Source of the DNA: CBETVX01 sp965539935
GTDB lineage: Bacteria; Bacillota; Clostridia; Peptostreptococcales; Caminicellaceae
Length of the DNA stretch: 64,000 nucleotides
Direction: 5' to 3'
NCBI GenBank assembly: GCA_965539935.1
Contig: CBETVX010000008.1
Span: 1 to 64,000, forward strand
Shown here piece by piece: positions 57,567 through 64,000 of the stretch. The translations under genes were made by a program, and so were the position numbers. Each line of letters begins with the position of its first letter. Position 1 is the first letter of the stretch. The notes under the pieces are model-generated. The model was not told the DNA's origin and did not search any database. It saw only the letters and a program-made list of their open reading frames with translations.

Positions 57567-59774
57567 ATGAAAAAAATAGACCAAGGTTTTGTTATAAAAG
57601 GTTCTGATATTAATTTGTATATAACCTTTTATGATGAAAATATTGTTAGGTGTACCTACACTAAGGAGGATATTATTTCTAAATCAACCCCAGCCATTAT
57701 TAGACAGTATAGAAAAGATATAGGTGCAATAGAGGGAGATGTAATTAAGACAAAAAAGCTTCATATAAAAGTTAATCCAGACAATCTCTGTATTTCTATA
57801 TTTAATAGCAGTGGAGAACTAATAAATGAAGATATTGCAGTTAAATATTCAGAAATAAAAATTGAAAAGAAACTTTTATGGGAAAAGGGCTTTTATGGTA
57901 ATGGAGAAAGATATGGCTGGATTAATCAAAAAGGCTTAAAACTTTCCAATTGGAATACTGATTTAATAGGCAAATATGATCTTCATAATAGTACTATTAA
58001 GGAAATGCATACAGCTATCCCCTTTTATATAGGGGTATCACCCAATAGGAGTTATGGTATATATTTTGATAATAGCTATAGAACCAGTTTTGATTTAGGA
58101 AAAACTGATGACAGTATTATAAGTTTTCAAGCAGATGGTGGAAAATTAGACTATTATTTTATATATGGAGAAGAGATAGGGGATGTAGTAAAGGGCTATA
58201 CTTATTTAACTGGAAAGATGGAGATTCCAAGAAAAGATTTCTTAGGTTACCAGCAAAGCAGATATAGTTATATGAATAGTGACGAGGTCCTTGAAATTGC
58301 TAAAGAATTTAGAGATAAGAAAATACCATGTGATGTGTTATATTTAGATATACATTATATGGAAGATTATAAAGTGTTTACAGTTGATTCAAAGAGATTT
58401 TCTGAGTTTAGAGAGATGATTAAAGAACTTAATCAAATGGGCTTTAAGGTTGTTGTAATTATTGACCCAGGAGTTAAGGTTGAGGAAGATTATTTCGTAT
58501 ATGAAGAAGGTAAGGAAAGGAATTATTTTATTAAAGATAGTTTAGGCAAGGATTATATAGGGGAGGTTTGGCCTGGTCCTGCGGTATTTCCAGATTTTTT
58601 AAAGGGTGAAGTAAGAGACTGGTGGGGAGAATTACATAGGAACTTTATTGAAAATGGGATAGAAGGAATTTGGAATGATATGAATGAACCATCTAATTTT
58701 ATAACGGAATCAAAAACCCTTCCTGAAGATACATTACATATTGATGATGAAGGCAATGAGAGAAGTCATGGAGAAATTCATAATATTTATGGAATGTTGG
58801 AGGCAAAGGCAACCTATTACGGATTTAGAAAGTTAAAGCCAAATACAAGACCCTTTATTTTAACTAGGGCAGCCTTTTCCGGTACTCAGAAATATGCAGC
58901 TTTATGGACGGGAGATAATTCAAGTATATGGGAGCATTTAGAATGTAGTATCCCAATGTTTTTAAATCTAGGCCTTAGTGGATTTTCCTTTGTTGGTGCC
59001 GATGTAGGCGGATTTTTAGAAGATACTAATGGTGAGCTATTGTGTAGATGGACGCAGTTAGGAGCCTTTACTACATTTTTTAGAAATCATACTATGGTAG
59101 ATACTATTTATCAAGAGCCTTGGAGATTTGGTAAGGAGGTCCTTGAAAACACTAAAAAATATATTGAACTAAGATATAGGCTAATACCCTATCTATATAG
59201 TCTTATGAAAGACAGTGCAAATACAGGGGAGCCTGTAATGAGGCCACTTTTTTACCACTACCAAGATGATTTGGAAACTTATAATATTAATGATCAGTTC
59301 CTATTTGGTGAAAAAGTTTTAGTTTGTCCTGTAACTAGGCCAGGTATTACTAAGAGAATGGTATATTTACCAGAAGGTATATGGTATGATTTCTGGAGCG
59401 ATGAAAAAATTGAAGGTGGGAAATATATTATCAAAGAAGCTCCTTTAGATAGTATGCCAATATTTATAAAAGCTGGGGCAATAATTCCTATGGATAAGGT
59501 TATGGACTATGTAGGTCAAAGGGAAAGTGAGATTACTCTCCATTGTTATGCTGGGGATAGGGGTAACTTTAATTTATATTTTGATGATGGACATAGTTAT
59601 GACTATAAAAAGGGTAAATATACGGAAATGGAAATTAGGATGACTGAAGATGATAAAAATATAAGAATCCATGGAAGTATTAAAAATAAAGGCTACGATA
59701 TTCCCAATATACAAGTAAAAGTACATGGATTAGAAAGTAAAAAGGAAGTCCATGTTTCTGGATTTGAAGGGTGA
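57567..59774 (+). CDS. GH31 alpha-glucosidase
   Basis: 735 residues. GFYGNGERYGWINQKG (N-terminal), DVLYLDIHYMEDYKVFT, catalytic D371 in GIWNDMNEPSNF, RPFILTRAAFSGTQKYAALW with TGDNSSIWEHL, and GADVGGF as acid/base region. No signal peptide, so it acts inside the cell on imported maltose-type oligosaccharides, releasing glucose. Overlaps the next gene. Confidence 0.94.
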   Translation: MKKIDQGFVIKGSDINLYITFYDENIVRCTYTKEDIISKSTPAIIRQYRKDIGAIEGDVIKTKKLHIKVNPDNLCISIFNSSGELINEDIAVKYSEIKIEKKLLWEKGFYGNGERYGWINQKGLKLSNWNTDLIGKYDLHNSTIKEMHTAIPFYIGVSPNRSYGIYFDNSYRTSFDLGKTDDSIISFQADGGKLDYYFIYGEEIGDVVKGYTYLTGKMEIPRKDFLGYQQSRYSYMNSDEVLEIAKEFRDKKIPCDVLYLDIHYMEDYKVFTVDSKRFSEFREMIKELNQMGFKVVVIIDPGVKVEEDYFVYEEGKERNYFIKDSLGKDYIGEVWPGPAVFPDFLKGEVRDWWGELHRNFIENGIEGIWNDMNEPSNFITESKTLPEDTLHIDDEGNERSHGEIHNIYGMLEAKATYYGFRKLKPNTRPFILTRAAFSGTQKYAALWTGDNSSIWEHLECSIPMFLNLGLSGFSFVGADVGGFLEDTNGELLCRWTQLGAFTTFFRNHTMVDTIYQEPWRFGKEVLENTKKYIELRYRLIPYLYSLMKDSANTGEPVMRPLFYHYQDDLETYNINDQFLFGEKVLVCPVTRPGITKRMVYLPEGIWYDFWSDEKIEGGKYIIKEAPLDSMPIFIKAGAIIPMDKVMDYVGQRESEITLHCYAGDRGNFNLYFDDGHSYDYKKGKYTEMEIRMTEDDKNIRIHGSIKNKGYDIPNIQVKVHGLESKKEVHVSGFEG

Positions 59775-59779
59775 TTATT

Positions 59780-60433
59780 ATGGCTAAAGTAAGGGCTTGT
59801 ATCTTTGACCTAGATGGTGTAATAGTAGATACAGCTAAATACCATTATTTAGCCTGGAAAAGACTAGCCAAAGAAGAGCTAAGGTTTGACTTTAAAATAG
59901 AAGATAATGAGCGATTAAAGGGAGTAAGTAGAATGGACTCCCTAGATATATTACTTGAAATAGGAAATATAAAAATTGATGATGAAGAAAAGCTAATATT
60001 GGCTGAGAAAAAGAATAAATGGTATAGAGAGTATATTTTGAAAATGGATGACTCTGAAATTTTGCCTGGCGCTTTGGAATTTATTAAAAATTTAAAAGGA
60101 AAGGGGATAAAGGTGGGATTGGGTTCAGCCAGTAAAAATGCTATGACAATATTAAAACAGATTAATATGGTTAGTTATTTCGATGCAATAATAGATGGAA
60201 CAAAGGTTAAAAAGGCTAAACCTGACCCAGAGGTATTTTTACTTGGAGCAAATGAGCTAGGTGTAAGACCTGAAAGATGTGTTGTTTTTGAAGATTCTAT
60301 TGCGGGAATAGAAGCAGCAAAAAGAGGAGATATGCTTACAATTGGCGTAGGGAAAAAGGAAATATTAAGCATAGCTGATATTGTTATTAGCGGGATGGAC
60401 AAAATGACTATGGAGCTATTATTCTCCCTTTAA
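59780..60433 (+). CDS. pgmB: Beta-phosphoglucomutase
   Basis: 217 residues from ATG at 59780. HAD subfamily I: nucleophile D10 and D12 in CIFDLDGVIVDT, motif II GLGSASKNA, K in VKKAKPDPEVFLL, and motif IV EDSIAGIEAA. Turns beta-glucose-1-phosphate from the GH65 phosphorylase into glucose-6-phosphate. Last gene of the operon, followed by a large hairpin. Confidence 0.95.
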   Translation: MAKVRACIFDLDGVIVDTAKYHYLAWKRLAKEELRFDFKIEDNERLKGVSRMDSLDILLEIGNIKIDDEEKLILAEKKNKWYREYILKMDDSEILPGALEFIKNLKGKGIKVGLGSASKNAMTILKQINMVSYFDAIIDGTKVKKAKPDPEVFLLGANELGVRPERCVVFEDSIAGIEAAKRGDMLTIGVGKKEILSIADIVISGMDKMTMELLFSL

Positions 60434-60444
60434 TATAGATAAAG

Positions 60445-60482
60445 GTATACCCCTTTGCATTTTATAATGTAAAGGGGTATAC
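60445..60482. terminator. Long inverted repeat ending the glucoside operon
   Basis: GTATACCCCTTT (60445-60456) and AAAGGGGTATAC (60471-60482), 12-bp perfect arms and a 14-base loop. The flanks are not T-rich, so it is an mRNA-end stabiliser or a weak terminator. Confidence 0.6.
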
Positions 60483-60672
60483 TTAGTCAATATAATACAG
60501 TAGAAAATTTTGTAATAAAAAATAAACCTATAATATAGTATAATTAAGGAAAGTATTTATCTAGCCAATGAAATTTTAATATAATTTTAAGAAAAGATTA
60601 GGTTTATTTTAAGAAAAATGCTTTAGTATTTATTTATGGTGAACAAGCAAATTAAGGCAAAGGAGTGTAGAA

Positions 60673-61116
60673 ATGGAGAAAAAACTATATCGTTCTAGAA
60701 ATAAAGTTATTTCTGGAGTATGTGGAGGTATCGCTGAGTATTTTTTTATCGATCCCACCCTTATTAGATTACTGTGGGTGGCAGTTGCACTTTTAGGAGG
60801 TACAGGTGTTATAGCCTATATTATCTGTGCAGTAGTTATTCCTGAAAACCCCAATCATAATTCCCTAAAAAAAGATGATAAATACTATGTGGATACTAAA
60901 TATAGTTATGATACAAATTATAAAGAATACTATGAATCAGAGGGACAACAAAATGATGAGAGAAATAGAATTCTCGCAGGTGGTATTTTAATAGTGCTAG
61001 GAGCTTTGTTTTTAGCAAAAAGATATTTTCATTGGTTTGATTTTGACTTTATATGGCCTGTCCTATTAATTATTGGAGGAATATATATAATCTATAAAAA
61101 TAGGGAGGGACATTGA
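60673..61116 (+). CDS. PspC-domain membrane protein
   Basis: 147 residues; AAAGGAGTG before ATG. The PspC domain YRSRNKVISGVCGGIAEYFF fills residues 4-58 with one TM helix. A charged tyrosine-rich linker follows, then two hydrophobic segments (DUF5668-like, ILAGGILIVLGALFLAKRYF). Such proteins sense or signal envelope stress. Confidence 0.88.
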   Translation: MEKKLYRSRNKVISGVCGGIAEYFFIDPTLIRLLWVAVALLGGTGVIAYIICAVVIPENPNHNSLKKDDKYYVDTKYSYDTNYKEYYESEGQQNDERNRILAGGILIVLGALFLAKRYFHWFDFDFIWPVLLIIGGIYIIYKNREGH

Positions 61117-61117
61117 T

Positions 61118-62011
61118 TTGAAGAATAATGTTTTAACTGGAGTATTACTTATATTTCTAGGAACCTTTTGGTTTTTATCAAAAATAGGAATAATTACATG
61201 GTCTATTTGGTCGGTATTATATAATCTCTGGCCTTTAATATTAGTGGCTATTGGTACAAATATTATATTTAAAGATAAGTATTGGGTAAGAATTATAGTC
61301 TGGATAGTTTTTATTGCTTTAGTTATTGGATTTGGATTTTATCAGCAATATAACGATAATATTTTCTTTAATAATAATGAGCATATTATCTATAAAGGTG
61401 AAGAAAACTTTAAGGTGGAAAATCAATCTAAAACTGAAGAAGGTCAGTTGAAATTAATGCTTGGTGGAGCCAATTTCAAACTAGATTCAACTAAGGATAA
61501 TATAATCAATGCCTTTATACCTAATCCTAGAGTTAGAAAAGAAGCAGATTTTAATGATGATAAATCTAAGATTAATATAGAAATTAAACAACTAGATGAT
61601 TTTAATAATAATGAGCCCTATGATTACAAGTTTAGTCTACATGAGGATATTGTATGGGATATCGATGTAGATATGGGTGCCTTTAATGGTGTATTTGATT
61701 TTAGCAATTTAAAAGTAAATGAACTTGACTTGGATATGGGGGCTTCTAATGTTGATTTGATTTTTGGAGAAAGACATAGTTTTACAAAGGTCAATATAGA
61801 TGGAGGGGTCTCTAATATTGACCTTACCCTTCCAGAATCCTTAGGGGTAAGAATTAAAAGTGACGGATTATTAAAGGATACAAATATAGATGAATTAGGG
61901 TGGATTTTAAAGAACGGATACTACATGTCTCCCAACTATGATATCTCAGAGAAAAAAATAGATATAGATATAGATATGGGAATAGGTAAATTCAAAGTAA
62001 AGGTTCAATAA
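61118..62011 (+). CDS. LiaF/LiaI-like envelope-stress protein
   Basis: 297 residues from TTG at 61118, one base after the PspC stop. Four hydrophobic segments up to residue ~75 (LTGVLLIFLGTFWFLSKIGI, LWPLILVAIGTNIIF), then a beta-repeat 'toastrack' C-terminal domain with DVDMGAFNGVFDFSNLKVNE, LDLDMGASNVDLIFGERHSF and VNIDGGVSNIDLTLPES. LiaF-type proteins restrain cell-envelope two-component systems. The PspC and LiaF-like genes form one unit. Confidence 0.85.
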   Translation: MKNNVLTGVLLIFLGTFWFLSKIGIITWSIWSVLYNLWPLILVAIGTNIIFKDKYWVRIIVWIVFIALVIGFGFYQQYNDNIFFNNNEHIIYKGEENFKVENQSKTEEGQLKLMLGGANFKLDSTKDNIINAFIPNPRVRKEADFNDDKSKINIEIKQLDDFNNNEPYDYKFSLHEDIVWDIDVDMGAFNGVFDFSNLKVNELDLDMGASNVDLIFGERHSFTKVNIDGGVSNIDLTLPESLGVRIKSDGLLKDTNIDELGWILKNGYYMSPNYDISEKKIDIDIDMGIGKFKVKVQ

Positions 62012-62039
62012 GGGGCATGTAAATATGCCCTTGTTTTTA
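62010..62039 (+). terminator. Rho-independent terminator
   Basis: AGGGGCAT (62011-62018) and ATGCCCTT (62025-62032), followed by GTTTTTAT. Confidence 0.85.
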
Positions 62040-62189
62040 TTGTTTAGGAATTCAAACCTTTTTTGCAAAAAATTATAGTGAGCAATTCAAATAAATTTAA
62101 GCCATACAATAAATTACAAATCATTACCAGTAAAAAATTGGGTTTTTATTGCTTTTACCGACCTATAAGCTTTGACAAAACCTACTAAC

Positions 62190-62226
62190 TAAGAACTAAC
62201 AAAGCATCGTAAGACGCCTTTGTTCT
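62190..62226. repeat. Small dispersed repeat, copy 1
   Basis: 37 bp, TAAGAACT at the left and ACGCCTTTGTT at the right, with 29 of 37 bases matching 63124-63160. The two copies bracket the adenosyltransferase and small ORF. Confidence 0.5.
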
Positions 62227-62766
62227 CTAATTCTTTTTAAAATCAACATAATTTAGTTTAGTTTCTGAATATCTAGCTAAAGTATATAAAACATCCGATA
62301 AACGATTTATATATTTAAGTAATGCTGGACTTACAAACTCATCCTTAGATAAAGTTAGAATTCTTCTCTCTGCCCTCCTGCATATGGTTCTAGCAACATG
62401 AAGTATTGCACTTTCTTTATTACTTCCAGGTATTATAAATTTAGATTCTTCCTCTTTGTTCATCTTATATACATACTTATCTATTATCTTTTCCAGTTCC
62501 TCGACATGACTATCATTGATCTTTTCAGGGAAATTATCTCTATTTTTAGTGGCAAGTTCTCCCGCTACATCAAATAATTCTCTTTGAATTTTTAATATTA
62601 TATTTTTCAAATCCTCATCGGTTATAAAACTTCTTGCAAGGCCTAATGTAGAATTAAGTTCATCAATAGTCCCATAACTTTCAACCCTTATTGAGTCTTT
62701 GTCAATTCTTGTATTATCATATAAATTTGTTTGTCCTTTGTCCCCTGTTTTTGTATATATTTTCAT
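62227..62766 (-). CDS. pduO: Cob(I)alamin adenosyltransferase (PduO type)
   Basis: 179 residues. Hallmarks YTKTGDKGQTNLYDNTRID at the N-terminus, ESYGTIDELNSTLGLAR, ICRRAERRILTLS and YINRLSDVLYTLARY, which form the ATP and corrinoid sites of the trimeric PduO family. It makes adenosylcobalamin for B12-dependent mutases or dehydratases. Stands alone. GGGGAGGAAG before ATG. Confidence 0.95.
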   Translation of the reverse strand: MKIYTKTGDKGQTNLYDNTRIDKDSIRVESYGTIDELNSTLGLARSFITDEDLKNIILKIQRELFDVAGELATKNRDNFPEKINDSHVEELEKIIDKYVYKMNKEEESKFIIPGSNKESAILHVARTICRRAERRILTLSKDEFVSPALLKYINRLSDVLYTLARYSETKLNYVDFKKN

Positions 62767-62912
62767 TGAATCTTCCTCCCCTTAAAATATATTAAATTAT
62801 TACCCTGTTAGTAATAGATTTATTCCTAAAACATATAATAAAAAAATATTGGTATAATTTGTAGAAACTTAGCATATAATCCATATGAATAAGATTTAAG
62901 GGAGGATTGTTG

Positions 62913-63056
62913 ATGAGGGAATTAATAGATGTAGTAGAAAAATTTTTAGAATTATGTGATGAATTGTACAGTGATAAAAAAATCGATAAAAAGCTATATG
63001 AAGAAATTACAAAGAAAAAAATTAAGTTTTTAAATGATATTAAAAAAGCAGTATAA
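62913..63056 (+). CDS. Small helical hypothetical protein
   Basis: 47 residues; AAGGGAGGATTGTTG before ATG at 62913. RELIDVVEKFLELCDELYSD then a lysine-rich helix. Single cysteine. Unknown. Its own terminator follows. Confidence 0.55.
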   Translation: MRELIDVVEKFLELCDELYSDKKIDKKLYEEITKKKIKFLNDIKKAV

Positions 63057-63062
63057 TAAAAG

Positions 63063-63099
63063 GCAGATGGATGATATTTTACCATCTGCTCTCGTTTTT
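63063..63099 (+). terminator. Rho-independent terminator
   Basis: GCAGATGG (63063-63070) and CCATCTGC (63082-63089), then TCTCGTTTTT. Confidence 0.85.
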
Positions 63100-63123
63100 C
63101 CTAAGGAACTTAGACTTTAAAAG

Positions 63124-63160
63124 TAAGAACTGACAATGGGTTGTTAAACGCCTTTGTTTT
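63124..63160. repeat. Small dispersed repeat, copy 2
   Basis: Partner of 62190-62226, same orientation. Confidence 0.5.
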
Positions 63161-63247
63161 GGATATATAATAATTAATTTCTTTAAATAGTATTTAGAAT
63201 GATGTTTTGATATAATCATAGGTAAAAAAGACAAAAAGGTGACAAAT

Positions 63248-64000
63248 ATGACAATAAAAAAAGGTTGGATAATTTATAATGGAAATCTTCCACACAAAAA
63301 ATTCATTTATCATGTGAATTGGCTAAATAGAGTGGCAAAGGAAAAGGGACTTAGTACAAAAATAATAAAAAACAATGAATTAATTCCAATTATTAAAGAT
63401 GGTAAGGCTATGATAATGGGTAAATATGCAAATGAAAGACCTGACTTTGTCTTGTTCTGGGACAAGGATATACTTTTAGCAAAACATCTTGAAAAAATGG
63501 GGTTTAAGCTGTTTAATAGTGCTAAGTCCATTGAAATATGTGATAATAAATGTCTTACACATCAAATCCTAGCAAATAATAATATTCCAATGCCTAAGAC
63601 TGTTATAGCACCAATGATATATACTGGTTTAGATATAATAGATTATAGTAATTATGAATACATAATAGAGGAAATAGGATTTCCTATGATTATAAAGGAG
63701 GCATATGGCTCATTTGGGGCTCAGGTGTATCTCGTAAGTAATAAAGAAGAAATGATAGATAAAATAAAGGAGTTAAGATGGAAGCCCTTTATTTTTCAAG
63801 AGTTTATAAGATCAAGCTATGGCAGGGATTTAAGAATAAATATAGTTGGGGATAAATATGCTGCTTCCATGATTAGAAAATCTAAAAATGATTTTAGAGC
63901 AAATATAAGTGCAGGGGGAAAGATGTATAAATATAGACCTTCGAAGGAAGAAATTCAGTTAGCCATTGAGGCTGCCAATATCATAGGGGCTGATTTTGCA
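63248..64000 (+). CDS. ATP-grasp ligase (RimK/LysX-like), 5' part
   Basis: 251 residues in the window; open at the right edge. AAAGGTGAC precedes ATG at 63248. DNKCLTHQILANNNIPMPKT, FPMIIKEAYGSFGAQVYLVS and FIFQEFIRSSYGRDLRINIV followed by VGDKYAASMIRKS and NISAGGKMYKYRP are the ATP-grasp motifs of RimK-type peptide/amino-acid ligases. Substrate unknown (glutamate addition, amino-group carrier or similar). Confidence 0.88.
   Translation, partial: MTIKKGWIIYNGNLPHKKFIYHVNWLNRVAKEKGLSTKIIKNNELIPIIKDGKAMIMGKYANERPDFVLFWDKDILLAKHLEKMGFKLFNSAKSIEICDNKCLTHQILANNNIPMPKTVIAPMIYTGLDIIDYSNYEYIIEEIGFPMIIKEAYGSFGAQVYLVSNKEEMIDKIKELRWKPFIFQEFIRSSYGRDLRINIVGDKYAASMIRKSKNDFRANISAGGKMYKYRPSKEEIQLAIEAANIIGADFA

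Noticed and set aside
60445..60482. Long palindrome as an attachment or transposon end
   Set aside because: Single copy at the end of an operon, no target duplication or transposase nearby; a transcript-end structure is simpler.
1..64000. tRNA or rRNA genes
   Set aside because: No cloverleaf with GGTTC-A/G-A-T-C-type T-loop or rRNA core sequence was noticed on either strand.

Overview
The window is AT-rich, with Shine-Dalgarno (SD) sites ahead of nearly every gene, many TTG/GTG starts, and gene content typical of low-GC anaerobic Firmicutes (Clostridia/Tissierellia type). Pointers are an ornithine-racemase-like enzyme, a sucrose-phosphate synthase resembling my recollection of the Halothermothrix enzyme, a PduO-type adenosyltransferase and a PBSX/clostridial-type myoprophage. 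The species cannot be fixed from the sequence alone.

Region 1 (1-4.6 kb) is a defence and junk island. A leftward operon encodes a DUF262 protein, a HEPN protein and the N-terminus of a DNA methyltransferase that runs off the left edge. It is followed by a decayed ImmA/IrrE fragment, a six-repeat CRISPR array with its leader on the right and no cas genes, an intact ImmA/IrrE-like gene, and a degenerate group-I-intron-like RNA.

Region 2 (4.6-37.7 kb) is a nearly complete contractile-tailed prophage. Its order is: CI-like repressor and divergent early promoter; an unusual array of small convergent gene pairs behind a repeated leader (5.4-7.5 kb); YqaJ exonuclease, RecT, replication initiator and RusA; a RemA-like protein; zinc-ribbon proteins; a sigma-like late regulator; a probable moron at 16.7 kb; terminase, portal, MuF with a C-terminal toxin-like domain and a likely immunity gene, scaffold and capsid; sheath, tube, a tail-assembly chaperone with a -1 frameshift site, tape measure, baseplate, fibre, M15 peptidase and holin. 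No integrase gene is intact. Only the last codons of a tyrosine recombinase survive at 39.4 kb.

Region 3 (37.7-41.8 kb) is a junction zone. It holds a Panacea-type antitoxin with a membrane-protein partner, recombinase debris, a lipoprotein cut in half, and a pentapeptide-repeat potassium channel between two copies of a ~130 bp direct repeat.

Region 4 (41.8-60.5 kb) is chromosomal metabolism: spermidine synthase, a D,D-carboxypeptidase and ornithine racemase, then a LacI-controlled alpha-glucoside/sucrose locus. This comprises PfkB kinase, sucrose-phosphate/sucrose synthase, GalT-like nucleotidyltransferase, MalEFG-type importer, GH65 phosphorylase, MsmK-type ATPase, GH31 glucosidase and beta-phosphoglucomutase. 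Four GAAA-N-CGGTT-like operators lie upstream of lacI, pfkB and the transporter, and two sit exactly in the spacer of a consensus promoter. Imported alpha-glucosides would be split by GH65 to beta-glucose-1-phosphate and by GH31 to glucose, with the mutase feeding glycolysis.

Region 5 (60.6-64 kb) has PspC/LiaF-like envelope-stress proteins, a cobalamin adenosyltransferase and the start of an ATP-grasp ligase.
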